A stretch of DNA of 64,000 nt from Ekhidna sp965228795 (GCF_965228795.1 NZ_OZ245839.1:3782001-3846000), one strand, 5' to 3'; shown: positions 26,236-35,339, counted from the first letter of the stretch. The notes: generated by a model not told the origin, from the letters alone. Translations and numbers: made by a program.

Positions 26236-26903
26236 GCTGAATGCGCAATTTCTATCATTTCTTTTGGCTTGAAGCGTTTGAAACCTGACTCGTTTTTATG
26301 AGCCAGTTCAATCATAGCTGTAGCCACTTCTTCATCACAAATGGCTCCTATCTTTTTCGATCCCGGCACAAAAAAAGAAGCAATCTTACTAATCGTCTTG
26401 GCTACTTCCTCAAATAACCGAAACTCCTTACGGTCACCCAATAGCAATGAAGGTTGGAATATTTTTAATGATCGGAGTTTAAGTTCTTGTAATCTATCCT
26501 CCAACTCCCCCTTTGCTTTATTATATAATAGAAATGAACTGCTATTAGCGCCTAAAGCTGAAACAACCAGTAACTGTTGGAAATTCTTTTGCTTTTTCGC
26601 GATTTCTGCAAAGGCGAGAGGATACTCAACATCCACCTTTAAAAATGCTTCTTTAGATCCTGCCTTTTTGCGGGTGGTTCCAAGTGCACAATAGAAATCA
26701 TGACCATCCATATTGGAACTGTAATTTCCCAATTCACCAAAATCCTTAATCCTTAACTCAACCAGCTTTGGATCATTGATTTCAAAGGGCCTCCTCGTGA
26801 TTATAGTTATTGTATGATACCGATCATCCTTAACCATTAACCGGACAAGTTGTGTCCCTATCAATCCCGTTGCTCCAATGACCACTGCTTTCCTGTCTGA
26901 CAT
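26232..26903 (-). CDS. NAD(P)H-binding Rossmann-fold protein (HTATIP2/TIP30-like)
   Basis: A 223-residue atypical short-chain dehydrogenase. The N-terminal GATGLIGTQL dinucleotide loop (about 9-18) and the CALGTTRKKAGS segment are typical of the TIP30/HTATIP2 group, which usually lacks a full Ser-Tyr-Lys set. Here YNKAKGELE carries the Tyr-x-x-x-Lys. Substrate unknown. The start at MSDRKAVVIGATG is chosen because the 36 residues possible upstream are not family-like and lie in the intergenic gap. Translationally coupled to dtd. Confidence 0.85.
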   Translation of the reverse strand: MSDRKAVVIGATGLIGTQLVRLMVKDDRYHTITIITRRPFEINDPKLVELRIKDFGELGNYSSNMDGHDFYCALGTTRKKAGSKEAFLKVDVEYPLAFAEIAKKQKNFQQLLVVSALGANSSSFLLYNKAKGELEDRLQELKLRSLKIFQPSLLLGDRKEFRLFEEVAKTISKIASFFVPGSKKIGAICDEEVATAMIELAHKNESGFKRFKPKEMIEIAHSA

Positions 26904-26937
26904 TTCTACTGTTTTTAGAACATGTACTACACGAAAT

Positions 26938-27333
26938 TCAGTCTGCTTGTTCCCATTGTTCCTCCTCCCATTGATGGAACTTCTTAATGTCTCGATTAAG
27001 CTTCTTAACAATCAGAAGAACTACGGAAGCATCATCTGTGAATCCAATAGCGGGAATGAAATCGGGAATAAGGTCTGTTGGAGTAATGAAATAAACCAGC
27101 GCAAACACAATCAAAACTATCGTGGAAACCGGAAATGCTCGGTATTCGCCATCGAGATGTGAGCGAAACATGCGTAATAAAATCTCAAGTTTAGATTTTA
27201 ATTCCTGGAGCTCATTGGAGTTTTGGGCAAGGCGCTTCAATTTATTTCCAGCTTTGGATAAAGTGGATTTCATTGCCTCCTTGTCAGTGGCTGTTTTTTT
27301 TGCTTTTTCCCATATTTTCTCCGTTTTTTCCAT
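26938..27333 (-). CDS. YkvA-family (DUF1232) membrane protein
   Basis: 131 residues. The DUF1232 core is clear: a hydrophobic helix (VSTIVLIVFALVYFITPTD) followed by LIPDFIPAIGFTDDASVV, the family's PxDLIPDxIPxxGxxDD motif. The N-terminal half is a charged helical region, lysine-rich, likely cytoplasmic. Function of the family is not established. It lies 3 bp downstream of the membrane-anchored 172-residue protein and upstream of the NAD(P)-binding gene. Confidence 0.88.
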   Translation of the reverse strand: MEKTEKIWEKAKKTATDKEAMKSTLSKAGNKLKRLAQNSNELQELKSKLEILLRMFRSHLDGEYRAFPVSTIVLIVFALVYFITPTDLIPDFIPAIGFTDDASVVLLIVKKLNRDIKKFHQWEEEQWEQAD

Positions 27334-27336
27334 TGC

Positions 27337-27855
27337 TTAAAAAACGTCCTGAATTTCTTCTTTAATATATCTTATTGCCTGCTTGGATGTATCCTCTTCT
27401 CCTGCGGTACTTTCTAATATGTTTCTGGCCAAGTCAAATCCTTTGGCTTCTTTATCTAACGAATTAGCTGCAGAATTGATAACCGAGATCGTCTGCTCTA
27501 CAGCCGTGGTGACATACGTCCAGGCACTGTCAGACATATAAACCTGCTGAGAGAGGTTATGATTGAATTCATTTCTGATTTCATGGATTAATATATGCTG
27601 AAACTCTTCAGCACTGTAATCCGAACTGCTTAATCTGGAAACTAAGTTTGCAGGCGTAATTCGTTCGAGGAGAAGGACGATTCGTTCATATGCTTGCAGC
27701 CGAATAGGAACTACGATCTCCTGATTTTTTTGACGGACGCTAAAGGCAATCTCATCCAATTGCTTTTGAAGAAATGACCGGACTAGCAGATATGCGAGAT
27801 ATAATACCAGGCCGGCAGGGATTGTAATTTTCAGAAGGTCGTAAACCATTTCCAT
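27337..27855 (-). CDS. Conserved membrane-anchored protein of unknown function
   Basis: 172 residues: one N-terminal membrane helix (about 8-27, ITIPAGLVLYLAYLLVRSFL) followed by a soluble helical domain with RLQAYERIVLLLERITP and a HEIRNEFNHNLSQQVY segment. The layout is familiar from uncharacterised Bacteroidota proteins, but I cannot name a function. First gene of the operon leading through the DUF1232 protein to dtd. A perfect -7 match on the minus strand (TATTTTTG, 27980-27987) lies 125 bp upstream without a clear -33 box. Confidence 0.75.
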   Translation of the reverse strand: MEMVYDLLKITIPAGLVLYLAYLLVRSFLQKQLDEIAFSVRQKNQEIVVPIRLQAYERIVLLLERITPANLVSRLSSSDYSAEEFQHILIHEIRNEFNHNLSQQVYMSDSAWTYVTTAVEQTISVINSAANSLDKEAKGFDLARNILESTAGEEDTSKQAIRYIKEEIQDVF

Positions 27856-27926
27856 TGATTGGATTGTTAGTTGTTTAAAATTAGCTTCATCAAGCTAAGC
27901 GTTTTTTACCTTGTCCTCTCCCTACA

Positions 27927-27942
27927 CCCTCTCCAGAGAGGG
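27927..27942. repeat. Short inverted repeat CCCTCTC-CA-GAGAGGG
   Basis: A 16-base, tight perfect inverted repeat between two divergently transcribed genes, preceded by a second CCTCTCCCT half. No T-run follows on either strand, so it is not an obvious terminator. Pyrimidine/purine-rich repeats of this kind occur as dispersed intergenic elements in some Bacteroidota; no second copy was seen in this window. Confidence 0.45.
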
Positions 27943-28025
27943 AGATTTCGTTGCTTATCTTGATGACAATGATAAACGTCAAAAATAATACTTTTACACG
28001 GAGGCAATAAGTAAATCATAAAGTG

Positions 28026-28307
28026 ATGAAACCACCTGTGGAAATAACGAATAAAGCGCTGGAAGAGGTTAAGAATATCTTAAAAAATAAAGGTATACCT
28101 GAAGGATATGGATTACGTATCGCCACGAAAGGAATGGGCTGTGGCGTAGGCTTTAAACTGGGCTTTGATAAAAAGAAGGAAACGGATGATGTATACGACC
28201 TGGATGGCGTACAGGTGCTCATCCGAAAAAGTGAAATGATGTTTTTAGTAGGAAAAAAAATTGAATTTTACGATGAATCTGATGGGAGAGGGTTTGTGTT
28301 TGTATGA
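28026..28307 (+). CDS. IscA/HesB-fold protein lacking the C-terminal cysteines
   Basis: 93 residues from the ATG at 28026 (a GTG precedes it directly). The A-type Fe-S carrier fold is evident: GYGLRIATKGMGCGVGFKLGF, then DGVQVLIRKSEMMFLVGKKIEFYDESDGRGFVF. Of the three conserved cysteines only the first (Cys39) remains. The chain stops where IscA/ErpA would continue with the NPN...CGCG tail, so normal cluster binding is unlikely unless a partner supplies ligands. It is a single plus-strand gene between two minus-strand operons; TACTTTTA about 30 bp upstream is a near-consensus -7 box. Confidence 0.82.
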   Translation: MKPPVEITNKALEEVKNILKNKGIPEGYGLRIATKGMGCGVGFKLGFDKKKETDDVYDLDGVQVLIRKSEMMFLVGKKIEFYDESDGRGFVFV

Positions 28308-28308
28308 C

Positions 28309-28707
28309 TTAAAGATTTTTTGAATAATGGACTATTCCACTTCCCTTTATTAGCATTGAAATCACCTTGGGTTCATTTAAATCCTTTTCTAGGGCAGAAG
28401 CAATTGAAAGATCATGGACTTTAAGCTTTACTTTGTATATACCTTTTTTCAAAGTAATCTTTTTAAGCGCAACTTCTATTTCTGAATTCGAATTCTCATT
28501 TTGAACGAATCGATACAATTGATCCTCATGATTAAAAATAACATCAGGTTCCCCCTCATACACCTTGTTGATTACCTCACGTACCTCAGATTGATTAAAT
28601 ATGGATTCAACAATTTTTGGTTCTAAATCTTGAGCAAACGAAAAAAAGGAAATGAAGAGGAAAGTGATTGTTAGTGAAAATTTCATTTGATTAAGTTTTT
28701 TATGCAT
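28309..28707 (-). CDS. Small secreted protein of unknown function
   Basis: 132 residues (or 125 if the second ATG at 28684-28686 is used). The signal peptide KFSLTITFLFISFFSFAQ is clear, and cleavage after AQ leaves about 107 residues with no motif I recognise. The mature part has alternating hydrophobic beta-like strands (IEVALKKITLKKGIYKVKLKV). A TTG directly overlapping the folB stop could start an even longer form but would bury the signal peptide. Probably cotranscribed with folB. It ends one base after the IscA-like gene, stop to stop. Confidence 0.65.
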   Translation of the reverse strand: MHKKLNQMKFSLTITFLFISFFSFAQDLEPKIVESIFNQSEVREVINKVYEGEPDVIFNHEDQLYRFVQNENSNSEIEVALKKITLKKGIYKVKLKVHDLSIASALEKDLNEPKVISMLIKGSGIVHYSKNL

Positions 28708-28742
28708 GATGCTAATTCGCTTAAAAGGGTTGCTTCTTCTTT

Positions 28743-29093
28743 TCAACCATTTAGTTCCACTGTAGCCTTATGGCACAATCCTTTAATCGGTGGGTTGTAC
28801 TTACTGATTCGAACCTGCACATGATTGACTTGAGAGAAGTTTTCCTTTAAGGCTTTGATCATTTTACCTGCCAGATGTTCCAGTAGGTTCGCATCAATGC
28901 TCATTACATTCTGAACAATCTCGTATACCTTCTCATAATTGACTGTGCCTTCCAGTTTATCGTCTGAGGCTGCTTCAGTAAAATCAACATCCAACGTGAC
29001 GTCAACACTGTACTTGTTGCCAATCACACGCTCTTCTTCATAATACCCGTGACGAGCATAGAATTCCATACCCTCCAAAGAAACCTTTCCCAT
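28743..29093 (-). CDS. folB: Dihydroneopterin aldolase
   Basis: Folate pathway enzyme that cleaves 7,8-dihydroneopterin to 6-hydroxymethyl-dihydropterin. FolB features: GMEFYARHGYYEEERVIGNKYSVDVTL at the N-terminus (partly shown), VNYEKVYEIVQ, and a conserved Lys near the end (PPIKGLCHKATVEL). 116 residues is typical. It starts 4 bp after the divIVA stop, so it shares an operon with a cell-shape protein and a WD40 protein. Confidence 0.93.
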   Translation of the reverse strand: MGKVSLEGMEFYARHGYYEEERVIGNKYSVDVTLDVDFTEAASDDKLEGTVNYEKVYEIVQNVMSIDANLLEHLAGKMIKALKENFSQVNHVQVRISKYNPPIKGLCHKATVELNG

Positions 29094-29097
29094 ACGA

Positions 29098-30072
29098 TCA
29101 ATCAGTATCTAGTTCGTCAAAGAATGAAACGGTTTTAGAGACTCTAGGCCCTTTTTTCTCTTCAGCAGGTTTTTCCTCTGTCTGCTTTTGTTCGGCTTTA
29201 GGATCAGCTCTGCGCGCTTCGTCTTTCCTTTCAGTAACTTCCCCCTTTGGAGTCTCTTCGGGCTTTTTAATATTCAATTCCTCTTTAGCCTGTTCAGGCT
29301 CAACCTTTGTTTCAGCACGTTGAGTAATTCGCTCCTTAAGTTCCTCCGTTTTTGGTGGTTCGCTTTCCACTTGCTTTGGCTCGTCCTTGATCGTTGGTTG
29401 CGGGATTTCCGCTTTAGGAGCTTCTACGTCAATGGGAGGAGCCTCGAGTTTTTTGCTTTCTGCATGAACTTCTGTCTTTTCTGACTTGATTCGTTCTTCA
29501 CTTTCACGAGCCAGTTTTTTCACTCGTTTTACATAATCATCAAACTTGAATTCTTTATTAGCTCCAGTATTCTTCTCCACTTTTTCAATAAGTGTTACTG
29601 AAAGATTTTTCAGTTCCTGGAGTGCATTTTGACGATGATTTTCAATGTCTCGATGATTTTGCTCTATGCTTTTTACAGCATCCTGTAATTCTTCAATGAT
29701 TTGGCGAGCTTCCATTTCAGCCTGCTCGATCATTGCGCGCGCTTTATTTTTAGATTCGCTAAGAAGTGCCTCCGCATTCATCTTGGTTTCCTTCATGTGA
29801 AGCTCTGCGGCTTTATTTGCCTGCTCTATCACATTAGCCCCAGTATCCTCGGCGGTTTTCAGTGTTTTATAAAGCGAGCTTTCTACCTCACGTAGTTTTT
29901 CAACTTCTTTTTCAGCTTGCTTTAATTTGAGAGTGAGCTCCTTATTTTCTTCAAGCATACGCTCCCACTCGTTCGAGAGTGACTGTAAAAAAGCGTTTAC
30001 TTCATCTTTATCGTACCCTCGCAGCTTCTTTTCAAAATCTTTCTGACGAATTTCCAGCGGTGTTATCTTCAT
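29098..30072 (-). CDS. DivIVA-domain coiled-coil protein
   Basis: 324 residues. The N-terminal DivIVA/GpsB domain is clear (MKITPLEIRQKDFEKKLRGY, then DKDEVNAFLQSLSNEWERM). It continues into a long coiled coil (about 40-200). The last 110 residues are a low-complexity Lys/Glu/Pro-rich tail ending VSFFDELDTD. DivIVA proteins mark curved membranes at poles and septa; the role in Bacteroidota is not well settled. The start overlaps the WD40 gene stop by 4 bp (ATGA). Confidence 0.88.
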   Translation of the reverse strand: MKITPLEIRQKDFEKKLRGYDKDEVNAFLQSLSNEWERMLEENKELTLKLKQAEKEVEKLREVESSLYKTLKTAEDTGANVIEQANKAAELHMKETKMNAEALLSESKNKARAMIEQAEMEARQIIEELQDAVKSIEQNHRDIENHRQNALQELKNLSVTLIEKVEKNTGANKEFKFDDYVKRVKKLARESEERIKSEKTEVHAESKKLEAPPIDVEAPKAEIPQPTIKDEPKQVESEPPKTEELKERITQRAETKVEPEQAKEELNIKKPEETPKGEVTERKDEARRADPKAEQKQTEEKPAEEKKGPRVSKTVSFFDELDTD

Positions 30073-30974
30073 TCTGCAAATTTAATTTCCCAAACGGAGA
30101 TCGAGCGATCATCGCTACAAGTTACTAACAAGTCGCGATAATTCATCCAAAGCAACTTATTAACGCTATTTCCATGTCCAGCGTGCCTGTGTTTATCCAA
30201 CACTTTTAAGAGTTTGAAATTATGAGCATCCCATAATTTTATTGATTTATCCATGCTAGCCGTTACAAAATATCGACCATCAGCTCTAAAAATCACATCA
30301 TTAATTGTATAAAGGTGAGCTGCAATTGATTCACGAAGCACATAATCAACTTGCGTGTCCCACACCTTCAATTGGGCATCTCTTCCGGCAGTTATCAAAT
30401 ATTTTCCCGATGGGTGAAATTTTGATGCAAAAACAGAGTTCTTATGACCCTTTAATTCGAACAATACCTCGTCTGAACTTCGATCAATTATCCTTGTAAT
30501 ATTATCACTACAGCCCAGTGCGATTTGATTTTCAAACTGATCAATGCATCGAATGCGATCGCTCGCATACTTTTTTCTGTTTTCAATTGACAAACTCTTT
30601 GATAGTGTAATTACTTCTCCATTGGAAAGACCTACACTTACTTTGTCATCAACCAACTGCAGGTCAAATATTTGATGATCCCCTAAGTGGATTGACTTTA
30701 CCTCTTTTTTACCTTGCAAGTCAATTTTGTGGATGCCCTCATTATTCTGACCTACGTACAAATAGCCTTCGTCAGGATCATAAGTTAATGCATAAACAGA
30801 GTTGGGAATTTTAACAATGACTTCCCCTTCATCGGGTGACTCAAGGTCCCATAGGACTATCATTCCATCACCTCCGGCAGAAATGAATCGTTTATCATCC
30901 ACTACCTGAAGGGTGTAGATGCTATCATTATGCCCCAGAAAGGTGTGGAGTTTTTTTACTTCGATTTTGCTCAT
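30069..30974 (-). CDS. WD40-repeat protein
   Basis: 301 residues forming most of one beta-propeller with about seven blades. WD repeats include GGDGMIVLWDLES, GRDAQLKVWDTQ, SMDKSIKLWDAHN and a final CSDDRSISVWEI. No signal peptide or enzyme domain is present, so a cytoplasmic scaffold is likely. The start at MSKIEVKKLHTFLGHND is chosen because longer in-frame starts would overlap the divergent phosphopantetheinyl transferase gene. Coupled to divIVA by a 4-bp overlap, which suggests the two products may interact (inference). Confidence 0.88.
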   Translation of the reverse strand: MSKIEVKKLHTFLGHNDSIYTLQVVDDKRFISAGGDGMIVLWDLESPDEGEVIVKIPNSVYALTYDPDEGYLYVGQNNEGIHKIDLQGKKEVKSIHLGDHQIFDLQLVDDKVSVGLSNGEVITLSKSLSIENRKKYASDRIRCIDQFENQIALGCSDNITRIIDRSSDEVLFELKGHKNSVFASKFHPSGKYLITAGRDAQLKVWDTQVDYVLRESIAAHLYTINDVIFRADGRYFVTASMDKSIKLWDAHNFKLLKVLDKHRHAGHGNSVNKLLWMNYRDLLVTCSDDRSISVWEIKFAE

Positions 30975-31003
30975 TTGGTATACAAAATTATTACAATTGC
31001 TAC

Positions 31004-31609
31004 ATGCCTTTGCTATTGAACAAGGAGATTGACGATCAATCTGCCTATGCTGTTTGGAATATTCAGGAAACATTCTTAGAACTTCCCTATTTATCTCCGG
31101 AACCATTTCCCGCTGAATTGCACCCAGTAAGGCAAGCAGAGTGGATCATTGGGCGTATGCTTGTTAAAAGTCTCTGCGAAAAATTCAACATTGAATACCA
31201 GGGCATCAGCAAACAAGATAAAGGCAAACCTTACCTTAATGGTAGTGATGCTAACATCTCTATCTCACATTCGTTCCCTATTGCAGCAGCGATGATTCAT
31301 TTGGAGAAGCCTTGCGGTATCGACATGGAGCGGCCAAGGGATAAGCATGAATATGTAAAGCATAAATTTCTGCATGAATCGGAAATGCAATATCAAGAAG
31401 ACCTCCATAAACTTTGCACCATCTGGTGTGCAAAGGAGGTGATCTATAAAATATTTGGTCGAAAGTTTCTCAGCTTAAAAGATGAGATCAAGCTGTCTTT
31501 TGAATCTGACAGCCTGATCAAAGGAGAAATTCTTAAGCCGGGTCACGAAGAAGTGCATCACATTCATTATGAGTGGGTGAAAGAATACCTTCTTGCTTTT
31601 GGTACCTGA
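31004..31609 (+). CDS. 4'-phosphopantetheinyl transferase
   Basis: Sfp-type or AcpS-like transferase that activates carrier proteins. The magnesium-binding GIDMERPRD (Asp107, Glu109) and WCAKEVIYK (Glu145, Lys149) motifs are intact, together with the SISHS segment. 201 residues. It is divergent from the WD40 gene with a 29-bp gap and ends one base before the permease gene. No acyl carrier or polyketide/NRPS gene is nearby, so its target is probably fatty-acid ACP. Confidence 0.92.
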   Translation: MPLLLNKEIDDQSAYAVWNIQETFLELPYLSPEPFPAELHPVRQAEWIIGRMLVKSLCEKFNIEYQGISKQDKGKPYLNGSDANISISHSFPIAAAMIHLEKPCGIDMERPRDKHEYVKHKFLHESEMQYQEDLHKLCTIWCAKEVIYKIFGRKFLSLKDEIKLSFESDSLIKGEILKPGHEEVHHIHYEWVKEYLLAFGT

Positions 31610-34213
31610 TTACTCATCTCTCAAAGTACCAACCGGATTTGCTTTAGCAGCCTGGTAGGATTTAAAACTTACCGTAACAGCTCCAATCACAAACGTTAGG
31701 ATTCCAGCAACGATGAAAAGTACTGGTTTCAGATTGGTTCTATATTCAAATCCCTCCAGCCATTGCTGTGAATAATAGTAGGCAAATGGAACTGAAAGGA
31801 TAAATGCAATGATCATCAATACCGTATAATCCTTTGATAGTAATAGGATTAGTTGATTGATGCTTGCTCCGTGCACTTTACGAACACCTATTTCTTTCGA
31901 ACGCTGCTCTGCAGTAAATGCTGAGAGCCCAAAAAGCCCTAAGCAGGATATGAAAATGGAAATTCCAGCAAAGATTCGCGCAAGAGTGCCAACAGTCATT
32001 TCTGCCTGATAGCTCTCTGCATATGCCTGATCGACAAATTCATAATCAAATTCACTTTCAGGATTTAAAGTAGTCAAGACATTTTCCATTGACTTAAGTG
32101 CATTATTCGGATCTCCCTGAATTCTCACCAATGCCAGGCTGGTACCTGCAGGGTCAATACAACTAATGATCAGCGGAGCAATAGGTTCGTGAAGATTCCG
32201 CATATGGAAGTTTTTTACTACTCCAACTACCCGACCTTCAATTCCCCAGAATGTCAGTCTCTTATTTATCGGATCTTCAAACCCCATAAGTTCAGCCATC
32301 ACTTCATTGATTATAAAATTAGTGGAGTCGGATAGCTGATCATCAAATGCTCTACCGGTTCTCATTTCCATTCCCATGGTTTCAATGAAGCGTTCATCTG
32401 TCAGCAAAACATTGATTTCATACCCTTCCTCATTCATACCCTCCCATCGCGCAGAGCTTGTGGATCGACCATATGAAATGGGATTTCCAGATGAGGCTGT
32501 CACAGAAATTACTTCTGGAATGTTTTTTAACTCATTCCGATAAGTTTCAAGCCTTTCTCCAAAGCGCTCTCCAATACTCAGTGCAACCAGATTTTCCTTC
32601 TCCACTCCTAGATCTTTGTTCAACACATAGTCCAGTTGCATATAGATAACACCAGTCCCAATGATTAAAAGCGTGGAAATGGCAAACTGAAATACGACCA
32701 ACCCTTTCCTGAAATATGCAGCGCCATTAGACTGCCTAACAGTTCCTTTAAGAGAATTAATTATTCCAAAAGTTGGTAAGAGCAGCGCTGGGTATAAACC
32801 TGAAAAAAATCCAACAACTACAGGTATTCCAATCAAAATATACCATGTAAGTGGAAGTGAGAAATCAATAAATAATTGTTTATCAACCAGCTGATTGAAG
32901 TAAGGCATCAGTAGCATAACAATGAGTACTGAGACCATCATCGCGAAAAAACAAAGCAGAATTGATTCTATTAAAAATTGGAAGCTGATGGAAGACTTAT
33001 AAGCTCCCATCACTTTCCTTAATCCAATCTCTTTTGACCTTCTTCCTGATCGGGCAGTAGCCAGGTTCATAAAATTAATTGAAGCAATCAAAAGGACGAA
33101 TATGGCTACCGCACTCATTATTCTAACATATTCAATCCGTCCACCGGAAACAGTCCCGTTTTCAAAATTTGAATAGAGGTAGTAATCCTGAAATTTATGA
33201 GTTACTAGATACTCTTCACCTGAATTATCCTGACCTGCCGCATGGGTAATGATCTCATCATATAACCTATCGGCAACTGCCTTTTCATCGCCTTCACTAT
33301 TCGTAGTAAAATAAATCCTAAAGCTTCCGTTCCCCCAGTCATCTACCCACTCATTGCGATTAAAAAAGAACTCTGCAGGCAGTAGCCAGTCAAACTGCAG
33401 AGAGGAATTTGGCGCAACATTTTCAATAACTCCGGTTACAATTGCTTCTCGTTCTCCATCGATTTCTAAGGAGTTTCCTATTGCTTTCGATTTCCACTGC
33501 GACCCGAAATACTTTTCAGCAATCGTTCTTGAAATAACAACCCCACTCAAGTCATCCAAAGCGGTCTCCTTATCACCCGCCAGCCACTCAAATGAAAATA
33601 GGGTTAGGAAATTAGGAGTCGCGAAATACCCCTGTTCATTTGAAGCATCATCACCCTTCTGAAACCGCATCTCTATAGGCCAACTGACCTGGACCACCTC
33701 ATCAACTTCGGGGTATTCAGCTCTCATCAGGTCGGCTACCGGCTTAGGTATTGTCCATGTAGTATTAACCATACCACCGGATTGTTTCATGTTTCGAAAT
33801 ACCTGATGAATCTTATCGCCATTTGCATGGAATTTATCCACCTGTATTTCATTATTAACCCATAAAAGTATGAGCATTGAAGATACCAATCCGACAACTA
33901 GTCCTAAAAGGTTCAACGCTGTAAACCCTTTGTATCTTTTTGCATTTCTAAATGCGATTTTTAAATAGTTTTTGATCATAACAGTATTTATTAGTCCGTT
34001 TTTGAGTTCGATATTTTTAATTATTCCGGGGCGGAACAGGAACAGTACATCTCGTAAGTATATGAGGCTGGCGGTTTTTCTGTTTTTCTCCGCTCGCTCT
34101 GCGAAGAGCTCCGACAAATCACCCTCTACATCTTCCAGGAGGTCTGCATTGCAAAACCATCTAAGAAATTTGGTTGGAAATTTTGGAGGCGATATGCTTT
34201 GGCGTTTGCTCAT
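31610..34213 (-). CDS. FtsX/MacB-type ABC permease with N-terminal prefix domain
   Basis: 867-residue permease. The first 80 residues match the permease prefix domain found in Bacteroidota/Planctomycetes fusions (PKFPTKFLRWFCNADLLEDVEGDLSEL, partly shown). Then come two MacB-like periplasmic domains and two FtsX membrane modules (e.g. SAVAIFVLLIASINFMNLATARS and, near the end, IGVRKVHGAS). No ATPase gene is adjacent. The upstream PadR regulator overlaps by 4 bp (ATGA), a pairing seen repeatedly in Bacteroidota. Substrate unknown; lipid, peptide or drug efflux are all possible. Confidence 0.9.
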   Translation of the reverse strand: MSKRQSISPPKFPTKFLRWFCNADLLEDVEGDLSELFAERAEKNRKTASLIYLRDVLFLFRPGIIKNIELKNGLINTVMIKNYLKIAFRNAKRYKGFTALNLLGLVVGLVSSMLILLWVNNEIQVDKFHANGDKIHQVFRNMKQSGGMVNTTWTIPKPVADLMRAEYPEVDEVVQVSWPIEMRFQKGDDASNEQGYFATPNFLTLFSFEWLAGDKETALDDLSGVVISRTIAEKYFGSQWKSKAIGNSLEIDGEREAIVTGVIENVAPNSSLQFDWLLPAEFFFNRNEWVDDWGNGSFRIYFTTNSEGDEKAVADRLYDEIITHAAGQDNSGEEYLVTHKFQDYYLYSNFENGTVSGGRIEYVRIMSAVAIFVLLIASINFMNLATARSGRRSKEIGLRKVMGAYKSSISFQFLIESILLCFFAMMVSVLIVMLLMPYFNQLVDKQLFIDFSLPLTWYILIGIPVVVGFFSGLYPALLLPTFGIINSLKGTVRQSNGAAYFRKGLVVFQFAISTLLIIGTGVIYMQLDYVLNKDLGVEKENLVALSIGERFGERLETYRNELKNIPEVISVTASSGNPISYGRSTSSARWEGMNEEGYEINVLLTDERFIETMGMEMRTGRAFDDQLSDSTNFIINEVMAELMGFEDPINKRLTFWGIEGRVVGVVKNFHMRNLHEPIAPLIISCIDPAGTSLALVRIQGDPNNALKSMENVLTTLNPESEFDYEFVDQAYAESYQAEMTVGTLARIFAGISIFISCLGLFGLSAFTAEQRSKEIGVRKVHGASINQLILLLSKDYTVLMIIAFILSVPFAYYYSQQWLEGFEYRTNLKPVLFIVAGILTFVIGAVTVSFKSYQAAKANPVGTLRDE

Positions 34214-34548
34214 GTAAATTTGAAGTCAAATGCCACCGAAGGAATGGAATCCCAAAGCTGCTTGCGCGTTTCCATTACCTCTTCCAATACTTTCTTTCCT
34301 AAAGGCGTTACTTTGAAGTAACGCTTTCGTTTTCCACCTCTGACAGCTGTAGCTTCTCCAAATTCAGATTCTAAAAACCCTTTTTTTTCGAGTCTATTGA
34401 GAGCTGTACGCATGGCGCCCACACTCACTTTTCGCTTTAGACGGTTTTCTATTTCTTCTTTAATTGAGATTCCATATGCATCATTAAAAAGGATGGCCAC
34501 CGTTAGCATGACAACCTCCTCAAACTCTCCAATCGAATATTTTCCCAT
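34210..34548 (-). CDS. PadR-family transcriptional regulator
   Basis: A 112-residue winged-helix protein: GEFEEVVMLTVAILF, then GISIKEEIENRL and VGAMRTALNRLEKKGFLE are the PadR helix-turn-helix, followed by the wing RGGKRKRYFKVTPLGKKVLEE. It shares an operon with, and is translationally coupled to, the permease with the prefix domain, so it probably represses that gene in response to a small molecule. A near-consensus -7 box (ATATTTTG, minus strand) lies about 40 bp upstream. Confidence 0.92.
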   Translation of the reverse strand: MGKYSIGEFEEVVMLTVAILFNDAYGISIKEEIENRLKRKVSVGAMRTALNRLEKKGFLESEFGEATAVRGGKRKRYFKVTPLGKKVLEEVMETRKQLWDSIPSVAFDFKFT

Positions 34549-34658
34549 AGAATTTTTATTTTAAATCCTAAATGTAGTCAAAATATTTAAGTCTTAATTG
34601 TAATCTTAATACTTAATCAGAATATAAAGGTTACATGAAAGCCATTCGAATTATGATT

Positions 34659-35339
34659 TTAGCCTCTCAATCGCTCCTGAACTCTGGTGCTAGTTAATTC
34701 TCTGAGAGCATCCGCAGCAATCCATTTTGCTGCTTTTGAATCTTGAAGTTTTATGCGCTCAGCTACTTCGGTAGCCTGAGCATTAAGATTCAGATTTCGT
34801 TTACCGATTTGACGAAGTGCCCAATTCACTGCCTTTTTCACAAAGTTGCGATCATCGCAGGCTTCTCTTTCTATGATCGGGAAAAATTGGACAATCTTTT
34901 CATCTGTTTGCTTAGCCCCTTTCAATGCAAGACCTACCATAGTTGCAAACGCCATTCGTTTTTCAAATTCAGGCTCTCGCCTACTCCATTCTCTAATTTT
35001 TTTGAAGGCAAATGCCGTTCTTGGTAAAATTTTCATCCCAATTCCATCTACTAAATCCCAGGAATAGCATTCACTGGTCCACTTTTCCGCAACTTCCTCA
35101 GTAAAAAGTTTTGGTTCTGAAAGCAGAATGGCTAAATGCTTGCATTCATGAATCGGTTGATCCCAAAGGTTGTTTGCTAAGTTCTGACTTTTACCGATTT
35201 CCTTTGCATAGGGCTTTAAAACTGCATTTTTGATCCCAAGAGCCTTCCCCCCTCTTATACCAAAATACTCCATCTGACTGACATATTTTGGATCAGCTAG
35301 CCTTTGGAGATCGTCCAATATTTCTTCGACACTTTTCAC
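34659..35339 (-). CDS. DNA alkylation repair protein (AlkD-like)
   Basis: 226-residue HEAT-like-repeat glycosylase family. Family segments: MEYFGIRGGKALGIKNAVLKPYAKEIGK (in part), WTSECYSWDLVDGIGM, FVKKAVNWALRQIGKRN. AlkD excises bulky or cationic alkylated bases. Start is GTG at 35337-35339. It is the last member of the amidase-to-alkD minus-strand run, 31 bp downstream of the SirB1-like gene. Confidence 0.9.
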   Translation of the reverse strand: MKSVEEILDDLQRLADPKYVSQMEYFGIRGGKALGIKNAVLKPYAKEIGKSQNLANNLWDQPIHECKHLAILLSEPKLFTEEVAEKWTSECYSWDLVDGIGMKILPRTAFAFKKIREWSRREPEFEKRMAFATMVGLALKGAKQTDEKIVQFFPIIEREACDDRNFVKKAVNWALRQIGKRNLNLNAQATEVAERIKLQDSKAAKWIAADALRELTSTRVQERLRG

